Shown one piece after another: positions 36,500-46,516 of a stretch of 64,000 nt of DNA. This DNA is from Zeus faber. Its lineage: Eukaryota > Chordata > Actinopteri > Zeiformes > Zeidae. The notes beneath the pieces are model-generated. The model saw nothing but the letters and a program-made list of their open reading frames with translations, did not search any database and was not told where the DNA came from. Position 1 is the first letter of the stretch. Each line of letters starts with the position of its first letter. Location: contig OY482850.1 in assembly GCA_960531495.1 (NCBI GenBank), positions 9,705,053-9,769,052 of the forward strand. The letters are read 5' to 3'. The translations under genes were made by a program, and so were the position numbers.

Positions 36500-36841
36500 C
36501 TTTATCTTTACCAACCATTTCTGTTGCTGTTGTTGTAGTTTCTGTTCTGTTTCTGTTCTGATATTACAGTGAGAGGATTATAAGAAGGGCCTGTTTTCGG
36601 AGAGATAGTCAAAAGGATCTCCCTCCCGAGGTCAGAATAAAAAACTTGACCCGTAATTTAGGGATGCTAATTAAAGGACCGTGACCCGATTAAGATGAGA
36701 AGGTGCACACAGTTGAAATTTCCGGTGAGGGTTACCACTTCTGGTTCCAGTGACTTCTTTGCTTTGCGTTACTTCATTGAGATGAGATGGTACACACTGC
36801 TGACTCAATACAGATGAGGAAATTTCTGGTTCCGGTGAGAG
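36500..36841. repeat. Complex direct repeat, left part
   Basis: TGATATTACAGTGAGAGGAT, CAAAAGGATCTCCCTCCCGA and TGGTACACACTGCTGACTCA match, in the same order and orientation, 43610-43900. The array is interrupted by the gypsy element and the L2 tail. TACCACTTCTGGTTCCAG-type units recur at 36735, 42307, 42598, 43497, 43790 and 43897. Confidence 0.7.
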
Positions 36842-36845
36842 CTAC
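36842..36845 (+). other. Target-site duplication, left (CTAC)
   Basis: CTAC precedes the 5' LTR and is repeated at 42307-42310 just after the 3' LTR. The flanks join to give the AGAGCTACCACTTC motif found elsewhere in the local repeat, so the duplication is credible. Confidence 0.7.
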
Positions 36846-37287
36846 TGTTGCGTGGGCCCTGTGTAATTTTATTTGACTGTTAATATTAGTATGCTAATTT
36901 ATGCATGTTGACCTGTAATATGGGGGTGTGCTTCATGGACTATTTGGGACAGTGGGATCAATGTTTTTGCTGGTGGGTAGTTTTCCATATGGTTAGGCGC
37001 TAATCAGCACGACCCAGCTGATGACAACGAGACACAGCTGTTGCCAATGGGCAAGGACAGCGGACGGCAACCGATTGGTTACTTCGTAAACGGACGGTAA
37101 ATAAGAGAGGCCGATTGGAACTCAAGCGAGAGTTCCCCCCGGCCTCCTTATCCAGTGCAATTGGTGGAGTTATTTTAATGGATGAATTGTAATAAAATAA
37201 CTTCTTAATTGACGCTCGCTGCCTCTGTGTTGTGGTGTGTCCTGGGATTTCCTGCATTAACTGGGTTGTCCTTAAGACTTCGCGACA
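36846..37287 (+). mobile_element. 5' LTR of Ty3/gypsy element
   Basis: 442 bp from TGTTGCG to CGCGACA; these ends are near-perfect inverted repeats (TGTTGCG against TGTCGCG). A polyadenylation signal AATAAA lies at about 37192. Only the last ~135 bp (37150-37287) match the 3' LTR. The upstream U3 part does not. Confidence 0.75.
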
Positions 37288-37298
37288 CCTGCTTTTTT

Positions 37299-37316
37299 TG
37301 GCGTAGTCGGCAGGAT
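37299..37316 (+). promoter_or_regulatory. Primer-binding-site-like sequence
   Basis: TGGCGTAGTCGGCAGGAT, 11 bases after the 5' LTR, is where a tRNA primer would anneal for minus-strand synthesis. It fits the position and TGG start of such sites, but I cannot name the tRNA. Confidence 0.5.
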
Positions 37317-37334
37317 CCCAGTAACACCCACAAC

Positions 37335-38330
37335 ATGGAGGGCGCTAGGCCAGGTGATGAACCCGAGCCAGAGCCTAGACCAGGAGGCCACGCAGTGAGG
37401 ATGCCATGGTTCATGGGGGGGCCCTGGATCCCCAAGTTTAGCGGAAAAGGAGGAGCCATTGCCTTTGAGGAATGGAAGACACAGATGGTGGCCTCTCTCC
37501 GGGCACAGGGGCTACATGGCCAACAGAGGGTGGATTTTGTCCTGAGTGCTTTAGAGGGTGAAGCAAAGCAGGAAGTACAACTGGCTGCACCCGCCCACAA
37601 AGTCACCGACGAGAGAATCTTCACCCTGCTGAAGGGCCTATATGGGGGAGCCACGTCGGCGGCACAGCTCCGGGCGCAATTTTTCCAGTGCCGACAAGGG
37701 ACTGATGAGGAGGTGAGAGCTTTCCAGGCTCCGACGATTACACCATCGGTGGCGAGCGGCTGACCCAGGCCCAGCGGATGGAGATGACGAGATGCTTCGT
37801 GCACAGTTTGCAATGGGCCTACTGCGCAGCCTCATTCAACAGGAGCTCCAGCGTCAGCTGCGACGCAGACCAGATATGTCGTTTACAGCCACGTGCACTG
37901 AAGCCAAGGTACACGAGCAGGAGAGGGACCAAATGGAGCTACAAGCATGCCGGGTGGATGAACCAAGACCGGCCGCCGCCGCCCCTGCAGTTGACTCCTC
38001 CTGGCAGCAGTGGAAGGAGACCTTTTAAGTTGGAATTACAGCAAGATCTAAAAGAGAAGCTGTTCGCTCTTGGTAAGACCCTGGTACAAGACCTCTGGAA
38101 TCTGCAGCTTCGCGATCACCAGGTAGACCCGCCCGTAAGAGAGCGTCGGGTCCAGGACACTGCCCCCACCACCTCCAGACCTCGACCAGTCTGGAGAGCC
38201 CAAGGGGAGTCACAGTTGTACCGATAGGATGCAGAAGGCAGGCCCATCTGTCGTGATTGTTGTGAGTCTGGCCACATTCAGCAACGCTGCCCCCGGAGGC
38301 AGTGCCCGTCTAACCCGGGTTTTTAGCACC
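37335..38330 (+). pseudogene. gag: Gypsy gag, frameshifted
   Basis: ATG at 37335 is the first after the primer site. The N-terminus (MEGARPGDEPEPEPRPGG, then PKFSGKGGAIAFEEWKTQM and FVLSALEGEAKQEVQL) fits gypsy gag of the kind with a retrotransposon-gag core. The frame stops at 37763 and the reading moves to a second frame (SDDYTIGGERLTQAQRMEM), then a third at 37792 (MLRAQFAMGLLRSLIQQELQ). A nucleocapsid zinc knuckle of exact spacing C-X2-C-X4-H-X4-C is encoded at 38249-38290. At least three indels are needed to explain the frames, so no functional Gag is made. Confidence 0.75.
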
Positions 38331-38399
38331 CTCGGTTGCTGTAGGGCAAGCCACCGGGGAAAACGAGACCCAGACTGCTGGTCAGAGGCCCTCGATGGT

Positions 38400-38632
38400 A
38401 GGAGAATGCCCCCAAGTAGAGGTTAAGGTACAAGGTAAGAAGATCCCCTGTATTTAAGATACTGGGTCTCAAGTCACACTGTTTAGCTACTCCTTTTTCC
38501 AAAAGTACTTTGGAGCAGGCAAAATCCATAATGCGGAGGAAATCCCTTGGCTCACCCTTAGGGCAGCCAACGGCCTGACCATACCATGTCGGCTATACAA
38601 TCCTCAATTTTGAAGTAGGTGGGGTTCAGCTA
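38400..38632 (+). pseudogene. Gypsy aspartic protease remnant
   Basis: The frame VEVKVQGKKIPCI runs into a TAA at 38455-38457 immediately before the active-site triad DTG (38458-38466), followed by SQVTLFSYSFFQKYF. The stop sits exactly in front of the catalytic Asp. A second stop and a frame change precede the RT frame that starts at 38633. Confidence 0.65.
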
Positions 38633-40318
38633 GTGGATAAGGGGGTGGTGATTGTGAAGGACTCCTGCATGGGGGCTGACTGCGGGATACTGGGAATGAA
38701 CATCATTTCTGACTGTTGGCAGCGGGTGTTCCAGGGAAACCACCCTGGGGAGACGGCATTCCGGTCGACCAACAGCCCAACCGCAGGGGCAGCTTGGGCT
38801 CAGGCATTCGCCGCTTGCAGACGGACCTTGGTGCCGGGACCAGGATTCCATTTCCAAGGAGTCACCAAGCTGGAACTGCAGCCACCAGTCACCCTCCCCC
38901 CTGAGATGGAGGTGCTGGTGTGGACCAAGGTCACCCAAGGCAGTGGTCACCCCGACTGCTTCGTGATGGTGGAGGATCTGGACGAAGCAGATCATGAGTG
39001 GCGAGTGGCCAGAACCCTTGGCTGGATGCGACAAGGAAGAGGCACCGACCGACTGTGCAACCCAAACCCCTATCCAGTCCCGCTCCCACAGGGCCGACCC
39101 TTGGCCGCCGTGGTCCAGGTAGCAGCCGAAGAAGTGCAAGGCCAGCATGAGATTGTGCTAACCAGCCCGGAGCCAGCGGTGGTGGAAGTGGCTGTACAGC
39201 CGGTTAAGGCCGAGGAGACGGGCAGTCATCCAGCCTTGGCGTTGCAAGGGGAAGACTTGTCTTCCTCTCAGCAGAAGCAGCTGACTGCCTTGTTACGGAA
39301 ATGTGCGCCTGTCTTCACAGCCCATGAAGATGACTTCGGGCGGACCAGTGCGGTCCTGCACCAGATACCCACAGGCACTGCAGCCCCAGTGCGTGAGCGA
39401 TACCACCCTGTTCCACCACGGATGTACCCCGAGCTGCGTGCACTCTTGCAAGGCATGCTGGAGAAAGGGGTGGTAAAGGCGAGTTCAAGCCCCTGGGCCG
39501 CCCCGATCGTGCTGGTGCGTAAGAAGGATGGCTCCTGGCGCTTTTGCGTCGATTATCGGAAATTGAACACCCTGACGCATAAGGACGCCTACCCCCTGCC
39601 ACGAATCGAGGAGTCCCTTACCACCTTGAAAAAAGCGGCCTGGTATTCCACCTTGGATCTGGCGTGTGGGTATTGGCAGGTCGAAGTGGATCCTCGGGAC
39701 CAAGAGAAAACCGCGTTCACCACGCCCCTCGCCTTGTACCAGTTTGAGAGGATGCCCTTCGGCCTGTGCAATGCCCCAGCCACATTCCAGCGCCTGATGC
39801 AACGCTGCCTTGGCAACCAGGTGAATGATTTTCTATTAGTTTACCTGGATGATGTTATAGTGTTTTCATCTGACTTTGACAGCCACCTGGACCACCTGGA
39901 GCAGGTCTTCAAGCGCCTGGAAGCCCACGGACTCAAGCTTCAACCCCAGAAGTGTCACCTCTTCCGGCGGGAGGTCCGCTACCTGGGCCATGTAGTCAGT
40001 CAACGTGGTGTCGCTACAGACCCCGAGAAGACGGTGGCAGTAGCAGAGTGGCCTGTCCCCCACACTGTGAAGCAAGTGCACTCCTTCCTGGGCTGCGCAG
40101 GCTATTATTGGAGATTTATATCAGGATTTTCTAAAATAGCCAGCCCCCTCCATCGCCTCCTTGAGGGCACCGCTGGAGTCAAGTCTGCCACAGTCCAGTG
40201 GACGGAGGGCTGCCAGCAGCATTTGAAAGGCTCAAGATTGCCTTACTGGATGCCCCGATCCTGGCATACGCTGACTTCAACCTGCCCTTCCGGGTGTAGA
40301 CTGTCGACGCCAGTCTAG
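38633..40318 (+). pseudogene. pol: Gypsy pol: reverse transcriptase core (561 codons open)
   Basis: The longest open frame in the window. The N-terminal ~200 residues link protease to RT (GADCGILGMNIISDCW is the end of the protease-like domain). RT motifs follow in order: RFCVDYRKLN (residue 303 onward), YSTLDLACGYWQVEVD (motif A, Asp 342), FERMPFGLCNAPATFQRLM, and YLDDVIVF (catalytic YLDD at residues 404-407; 39842-39853). Next come KCHLFRREVRYLGHVVS and the FLGCAGYYWRFI thumb/connection. All catalytic Asp residues of RT are intact. The frame is lost after FERLKIALLDAPI and the last ~30 residues are out of frame. The ATG is internal to a polyprotein, not a native start. Confidence 0.85.
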
Positions 40319-40630
40319 AGGGTCTGGGAGCAGTGCTATCTCAAACCCAAGACGAAAAGAAAGGGTGATTGCCTATGCAAGCCGCAGTTTGCACCCCGCG
40401 GAACGGAATGACCAGAACTACAGCTCATTTAAGCTGGAGCTGCTGGGGCTCAAGTGGGCAGTCACTGAGAAGTTCAAAGACTATCTCTGGGGGGCAGAGA
40501 TTGAGGTGGTTACCGACAACAACCCCTTGGTGCACCTGGCAACGGCGACCCTCGGGGCTACCGAGCAGAGGTGGGTGGCACAGCTTTCCAAATGTTGTAA
40601 AATACCGCCCAGGCAATAGGAACGGGAATG
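40240..40630 (+). pseudogene. Gypsy RNase H domain, broken
   Basis: Read across frames: LKIALLDAPILAYADFNL, a stop at about 40298, TVDASLEGLGAVLSQ (catalytic Asp region), a stop at about 40364, then an open frame 40365-40619 with VIAYASRSLHPAERNDQNYS, KLELLGLKWAVTEKF (catalytic Glu) and VVTDNNPLVHL (catalytic Asp). After another frame change comes YRPGNRNGNADALSRLP, the conserved end of the domain. The four-residue RNase H signature is visible but no continuous protein can be made. Confidence 0.75.
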
Positions 40631-41560
40631 CAGACGCTCTGTCCCGTCTGCCGGGGGAAGCCACGGTGTCTGCAGTCGAGACTGGTCTGGACCTACAACC
40701 CCAGGGAGGTGAATCTGCATCACAGCCACCCCACACTGAAGAGGCTGTGCCCCCTGCTGCACCCGCTAGTCGATGGAGAGACGTGCAGCGTGCAGATCCC
40801 GACTTGCAGCAACTGTATGATTGGAAGAACCGGCATGCTTGCCCGACGGATGAGGTACGCACCACCCTTTCCCGACCCTTACAAAGGCTGCTGGTAGAAT
40901 GGGAGGCGATCGAGGTCCGGGATGGGGTCCTGGTAAAGATGGGGAAGAAGCCTGATACGTGTGCAGATGCACAACAAATAATCTCGGCCTCCCCAGGAGC
41001 GCACCACCCTGGATGGATGGGTCGCACATCACCACCAAGCCTTGACTGCCACCTATCACCGGGTGCAAGCATGCACCCATCAGAGGCAGGCCTGGGACCA
41101 GGCACGCTACAACCGGAGGGCCCAAGCCACTGAATTACTGCCAGGGGAGTGGGTCCTAGTCCGAAATTTCCGCCGTTGGGCTAGGGGCAAGCTGGAGCCT
41201 AGGTGGGTCCCCTCTCCTTTTGTGGTTCTTTCTCAGTTGCGCCCTGAGCAGCCAGTCTATCGCATCCGGCCTGAGGGGAAGGAAGGGCCTGTCCGAACCA
41301 TGCACCGGAACAATCTGCGTCCCTGCCCAACTGGCGAGCCGCCAGGGGAGGACGAGTTCACCGCGAGCCGCTGGGAGGGGCTACTCGGTGTTGACACGGA
41401 CGCGACGTCGGACTGTTCTGGCCCGGTTCTCTGCAGCGCGTTGACGGAGAAGACGAGTCGACGAAAGACATATGTTCTGCGATCTCAAGCACTTCCTAAA
41501 GGAGCGGTGACCTCTGGAATCCAGCAGCGCTTTTGTGTGAGTGGGCCGCCCCATCAATGA
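40631..41560 (+). pseudogene. Gypsy integrase remnant lacking the catalytic core
   Basis: The linker after RNase H (ADPDLQQLYDWKNRHACP, LLVEWEAIEVRDGVLVKM) ends at about 40945. The next recognisable part, from about 41000, is ALTATYHRVQACTHQRQAW, RYNRRAQATELLPGEWVLVR, LEPRWVPSPFVVL, VYRIRPEGK and TMHRNNLRPC: the C-terminal DNA-binding and GPY/F-like region. The HHCC zinc finger and the whole DD35E core, normally some 200-250 residues, are missing. The frame 41042-41560 is open across the C-terminal part. This is an internal deletion, not decay, because both sides are well preserved. Confidence 0.75.
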
Positions 41561-41920
41561 AACGGGAAGGCTCATACTGTGTCTGTTTGTTCTGTCAGCT
41601 ACAGCGATCGATCCCCTCCTGGAATCCCAAGAGTGACGTCAGCCCTACGTGGGACTCCGGGCCATTCCCATGCCAACGCCCCGCCTGCTGTCAAAGTAAA
41701 ATTCCTGGCTGCTTGGGATCGACTCAACTTAGGAGCCCCGCAACTGGTGAACTTTCCGCCAGGTCTGCGGTGACCAATGGCGGATCCCACTTTGCCTTGC
41801 TTGTGTCCTTAATTTCGGTCGGGAGGGACCCCGACCGAACGGACGATTTATCTTTCTGTCTGTTTGTGCCCTTAGTATTTTCTACCTTGTGGTAACCTGC
41901 CAAAGTGTTAGATTTGGGGG
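41561..41920 (+). other. Gypsy 3' untranslated segment
   Basis: Non-coding sequence between pol and the 3' LTR. It contains a hairpin CGGTCGGG/CCCCGACCG near 41817-41839. A purine-rich ATTTGGGGGTAGG at about 41911-41923 is a candidate polypurine tract. Confidence 0.4.
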
Positions 41921-41923
41921 TAG

Positions 41924-42306
41924 GCCTTAGGCAGGCCACCAGTAAGGTTAGTGCAGTCCATAACTTACGCGTGCGGCTAGTGTGCTGGTTTGAGAGATTT
42001 GTGGTAGTTCAGTCACAAATCTAACGAAGGGTTGCCGTGAATGCATTTTTATACAGTTTGCCGTGAATGCATTTTTATACAGTGTGCTGTCTCGTAAACC
42101 CCGTGCATATATTCGCTGTAATTTAGATCCAGACTGCTGTGTGATTGTCATCGGTTCTAGGCCCCCTTATCAAGTGCAATTGGTGGAGTTATTTAAAAGG
42201 ATGAATTGTAATAAAATAACTTCTTAATTGACGCTCGCTGCCTCTGTGTTGTGGTGTGTCCTGGGATTTCCTGCATTAACTGGGTTGTCTTTAAGACTTT
42301 GCGACA
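41924..42306 (+). mobile_element. 3' LTR of Ty3/gypsy element (U3 unlike 5' LTR)
   Basis: The last ~140 bp (42166-42306) match the 5' LTR from TTATC.AGTGCAATTGGTGG to GCGACA with only about six differences, including AATAAA at about 42211. Upstream of 42166 there is no visible match. Instead this side carries a 27-bp tandem pair GTTGCCGTGAATGCATTTTT... at 42029-42082. The left boundary is a guess based on a candidate polypurine tract. Confidence 0.6.
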
Positions 42307-42814
42307 CTACCACTTCTGGTTCTGATGACGTCTTCGCTTGTATGCTGTTGCTGCTATTATTGCTGCTGATGTTTTCTGTTGCTGCTATTGTTTCTGCTGG
42401 CATTGTCGTTGCTGCTTCTAACCTTATACCTAAACTTCACTATCCACCGTGACTGGATTTAGATGAGATGGTGCACACAGTTGTAATCTCAGTGTCTGGT
42501 GAGGGCTGCCACTTCCGGTTCTGGTGACGTCTTTGCTGTGCGTTGCTTCCCTGAGAACTGTTGACTAAATACAGATGAGATTTCGGGTTCCGGTGAGAGC
42601 TACCACTTCCGGTTCCGGTGATGTCTTCGCTTGTGTGCTGTTGCTGCTGCTGTTGCTGCTGTTTTTGCTGCTGCTATTGTTGCTGCTGGTACAGTAGCCG
42701 CTAGTGTTGTTATTGCCGCTGGTGGTGTTGTTGGTGCTGCAAACCTTATACCTTAACAGGTTTTGTCGTTGCCGCTGCTAACCTTACACCTAAACGTAAC
42801 CATCTCTGACCTTA
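42307..42814. repeat. Complex direct repeat, middle part
   Basis: The sequence resumes with CTACCACTTCTGGTTCTG after the right CTAC target duplication. It then contains two units of the form TACCACTTCCGGTTC followed by GACGTCTT.GCTTG and a (TGCTGCT)n-rich segment, plus CTTATACCTAAACTTAAC-type words. Confidence 0.65.
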
Positions 42815-43307
42815 TTCAAGATTCAAGATTCAAGATTCAAGATTTTTATTTGTCACATACATATACATACTTCCATACATATATGCAGTGAAATGTAATG
42901 CAACGCACCCGGTGATAGCACACAAGAAGTCCTAGGAAAAAGTACTAAAATAAAATAAAATAAAAAGTAGAAAATTACTTTCTAATAGACCGACTAACTG
43001 ACTCCTAAAACGTAATACAGTAAGTGGAATACTTATAGAATAAGATAAAAAATATATAGAATAAAATACAATAAAAAATAAATTGAAATAAAATGGAATA
43101 GGTTGAAGGAATATGGCTATGTATATACAGATATGTGCATTTAAAGTGGCATGTGAATTAAAGTGGCATGTGAATGTGAATAGTGTGAGGTAGTGTTTGG
43201 GATAATACAGCACAGTATACAACAGTACGGCGCAGCAATACGGCATCACGAACAACCCTGAACAGTGATACAGTATGCGGTACAGTATGCTACATACAGT
43301 ACAGTAG
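42815..43307 (-). mobile_element. L2-group LINE 3' UTR, 5'-truncated
   Basis: Reverse complement of the 3' UTR of the element at 18891-20402. It starts with tandem ATTCAAG units and ATTTGTCACATACATATACA, continues through TGCAGTGAAATG, an AAAATA-rich tract matching the (TTTTA)n, and the CAGTACGGCGCAGCAATACG block, and ends before reaching coding sequence. It sits inside a short tandem of CTAACCTTATACCTAAAC words; CCTTA flanks both sides and may be its target duplication. Confidence 0.8.
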
Positions 43308-43960
43308 GTCCTTAACCTAACCATCTCAAACATTATACCTAAACATAACAATCCCTAAACTTATACCTAAACTTAACCATCTCTAACCTTAACCATCTCT
43401 AACCTTATACCCTAATTTAAATATCTCTAACTTTGTACCTCAACTCAACATCTCTAACATCTCTAACCGGAGTGACTTTTCCGGTTCCGGCGAGAGCTAC
43501 CACTTCCGGTTCCGGTGAGGTCTTTGCGTGTGCGTTGCTGTTGTTGCTCCTGCTTTGGTTTTGCTGTTGATGTTGCTGCTATTTCTGTTGCTGTGGTTTT
43601 TCTGTTGTGATATTACAGTTAGAGGATCATAAGAAGGGTGTGTTTTCGGGGAGAGAGAGTCAAAAGGATCTCCCTCCCGAGGTGTGATTGAAAACCTGAC
43701 CTGTAACTTAGGGTCGCTAATTAAAGAACCATGACTGGATTAAGATGAGATGGTGCACACAGTTGAAATTTCCGTTTCTGGTGACGGCTACCACTTCCAG
43801 TTCCAGTGACTTCTTTGCTGTGCTTTATTTCGTTGAGATTAGATGGTACACACTGTTGACTCAATACAGATGAGGAGATTTCTGGTTCCGATGAGAGCTA
43901 CCACTTCCGGTCCCAGTGACGTCTTCGCTTGTGCGCAGTAATTTAGTTTGGAGAAATAAA
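43308..43960. repeat. Complex direct repeat, right part
   Basis: First ~140 bp are a short tandem of AACCATCTCTAACCTTATACC words. Then follow units matching 36510-36840 (CAAAAGGATCTCCCTCCCGA, GGTGCACACAGTTGAAATTT, TGGTACACACTGTTGACTCA). Confidence 0.65.
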
Positions 43961-44279
43961 CACTTTACATTTTGCCATAGTACTGATTATTATTTATCGT
44001 CCTGCATAAAAGAGTATGTGATGATAGCATTACCAATATGCCTTATTCTGAGGTTCAATATTTGCCACTTTCTTAATGTGGTCCGCTAACGGTTCCAGCT
44101 ACATTAATACCGTAAGGACTGTTTTGAGGTACCAAAATACTGAGCAGATTAGGTTCTTGAGCTTTGAGACACAGGTTACCTGGTTATGTTATGTTAGCAT
44201 AAATAAATGTTTGCTACTGCTTGTGCTAAGTTAGTTTGACTGAGTAAGAAGAACTTCCTTGAGAAACAGGGGAGATGTG
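43961..44279. other. Anonymous DNA, no gene seen
   Basis: No motif or shared repeat. Confidence 0.3.
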
Positions 44280-44365
44280 TTTACAGACACATAGACACTT
44301 TTTATGGAGGTTGATATTGTTACTATTGCTACGCTCACCCTCCATTAGGTGTCTCCATACAGTAA
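44280..44365 (+). repeat. Shared 85 bp segment (also 32003-32105)
   Basis: CAGACACATAGACAC, TTTATGGAGGTT and CTACGCTCACCCTCCATTAG followed by GTGTCTCC match the region after the hAT-like terminus at 31935. Confidence 0.5.
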
Positions 44366-44877
44366 ATTATCAACATCAGCTGCCAAAGCAAGAGAAGACC
44401 CAAAATTAACACTGTATGTGACTAATACTATAAGCAAATTATCTAGACAGAATTTAAATAGGAATGATTCTGTTCCAAGCTTTTTGAAGAGGTTGATCAC
44501 TGTAACCGGGATCATTATAAGCTGTTTCCACTGTCATAAGCAATTCATAGTCAACTTCAAGTAAACAAGCCAAGCTGATTCCTCACACATACAGTACCAT
44601 GTTGTATCTCATTAGCTTGACGCTTGTAGAACAAGCGATCCATCACGTTCCTCTCCGCGCATAAAGATAAACATGTACATACACATGTACTGTACAACAA
44701 AGCGGCCTTCTGAACCGGCACCATGCTACACTGTCGCTTTCATAATCTGGCGGCTAAAAAGAGAAACCAAAATATTGATTTTCCACAAGCCCACCGCAGT
44801 TAATTGAGCGCCACCATATTGGGGATAAAGAGCGACGGAAGTAAAAATAGTAAATCTAAAATAATATAATTATATAA
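44366..44877. other. Anonymous DNA, no gene seen
   Basis: Short frames only. The right edge (AATAATATAATTATATAA) is AT-rich and abuts the perfect palindrome. Confidence 0.35.
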
Positions 44878-44934
44878 CTGTCTGAACTTTCGTTATACCT
44901 TACGAAACGTAAGGTATAACGAAAGTTCAGACAG
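44878..44934. repeat. Perfect palindrome, 27-bp arms and AAA loop
   Basis: The left arm 44878-44904 (CTGTCTGAACTTTCG and onward) and the right arm 44908-44934 are exact reverse complements around AAA. As RNA or single-stranded DNA this would form a 27-bp hairpin. It is not a Rho-independent terminator and no gene adjoins it. Confidence 0.95.
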
Positions 44935-45239
44935 AGGAAGTGTTCGCCGACGAGAAAAAAGTTCTAATAAAATCCAAAGGGAAATACAGAGACAGGAGCA
45001 GTCACCAGCTTTCTATCCATCCTGAATATTGTTAAAAAGAATTCATATAAAAATAGAGGGATATTCTCTTTTTTAAATGGTGAGGAAATAAAACAGCGGC
45101 TAATTAATGGAGAAATTCAACTTTCCTTGAGTGGCTGTTTATTTTAGTTTTTAAGCAAAGTTTACGTTTCACGCACGCACGCGCGCGCACACACACACAC
45201 ATAGAAATCCAAACGAGAGTTACTGAAATTTTGTGACTA
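44935..45239. other. Anonymous DNA, no gene seen
   Basis: Includes a short (CG)n(CA)n tract at 45175-45200. Confidence 0.4.
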
Positions 45240-46516
45240 CAGTTCTATGAAGTAGGCATATCCACAACAGTGTATGTGGAAGTACTGAAATTTATTCATC
45301 CACTCTCTTCAGCCAATGGAGCAGCAGGGCCAATATGCACCCCAGAAGTGCTCCCTTTGTCGTGTGAAACCAATTCAAGACTGATAGCCCTAAGGGGCTA
45401 CGCCTCCTTCATAGAACCATAGTTACAAAGCTACAGTACCTCTCGTTCTATGTCAGGAGGCTCCGTCCCTTAGAAGCTACGCTTCTATTGGTATACTAGG
45501 CACGGAGACCCCTGATACTCTACCAACCCTAACCTTAACCCTAACCCTAACCCTCGACCATGGCAATCCACCATGGCCCACTGAAGGGCCAATGGGAAGC
45601 ACTACACACACTGTATCCATGGAGAGAGTGTGAGTCACTAAACACAGGCAACACGTCAGAAATCTGCATGACCCGTGAAAGAAAATATTCCCGAAGTGTG
45701 CTCGGCTGCAATGCCAAAGAGAGACCCTGCGGAAACAGGCAGAAATAGACAAATGGGTACGGCAATGTCCTGCACCCCAAAGCCCCTAAAACGGGCAGTT
45801 GAAGGTGCCACACTGCGAGTGGAGTGGCCATGGAAAGTGGTTGGTGTAGCCTGACCCACCGACTCATAAGCCATCAGCTACGCATAGCCAATGAGATAGG
45901 TGCTTTGCAGAGAGTGGCTGGCCAAGCGCAGCCACTCCATAGCACACAAACAGTTGTTGCGACAACTGTATCAGGTTTGAGAGCGCAACCAAAACCAACT
46001 CGCATCATAGGACCCAGAAGCCTGTTAGCAAAACCCTCAAAACAAGTCTAAATCACTGCCGCATACACCCTTGTGGTGGACGCAGTGCAATGCTCATCCG
46101 CGACAGACTGCAGGAATTCCAAAACAGAAACGATGCTGCAGCACAGGGTTTTCACCTGCCTGTTGATGCACCACTGCAAAAAACACATTCAACTTGGAGG
46201 CGTAAAGATGAGAAGTGGACTGAGCGCGAGAGCCCGCGGTGGTGAGATCACAGCCTGTGAAAGGCTATTTAAGAGATCCCAGGATGTGTTCACGTTCAGA
46301 TGGCCTGGGATGTGGCTGACAGAGAGCAGAGCCATATCAGAGCCATGCCAATCTCCACAGCCTCTCAGCTGCAGCCAACATAACCCAGTTGTCTGACCTG
46401 ATCTGCACATTCTGGCCCTGTCCCAGGGGTTTGAGGGGCTTCAGCACCAATAAAACAGTCTCCATTTTCAGGAAGTTGATGTGACGCTCAGAGCAGGTTC
46501 CACCCCATCACTTCAG
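45240..46516 (-). mobile_element. DIRS-like retrotransposon fragment 2
   Basis: The minus strand encodes ALLSVSHIPGHLNV (46350-46300), homologous to the RNase H block of fragment 1. Shared non-coding words include TCTCCACAGCCTCTC and CTGACCTGATCTGCACAT on the plus strand. The left ~90 bp (45255-45345) are an inverted match to 56497-56600 of fragment 3, consistent with inverted terminal repeats. A telomere-like tract interrupts it at 45527-45554. Coding frames are heavily broken and no recombinase is recognised. Confidence 0.6.
45527..45554. repeat. Short interstitial telomere-like tract
   Basis: CCCTAACCTTAACCCTAACC then CTAACCCT: about 4.7 units of CCCTAA with one substitution, within the DIRS-like fragment. 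Confidence 0.85.

Noticed and set aside
37205-37813. 202-codon minus-strand frame, and 226 codons at 41105-40425
   Set aside because: Both are antisense shadows of gypsy gag and of the RNase H/linker region, whose plus-strand motifs are clear.
42932-43351. 139-codon minus-strand frame
   Set aside because: It lies in the 3' UTR of a truncated L2-group element and has no domain.
44878-44934. Transcription terminator
   Set aside because: Rho-independent terminators are bacterial and there is no neighbouring gene or T-run; this is eukaryotic DNA.
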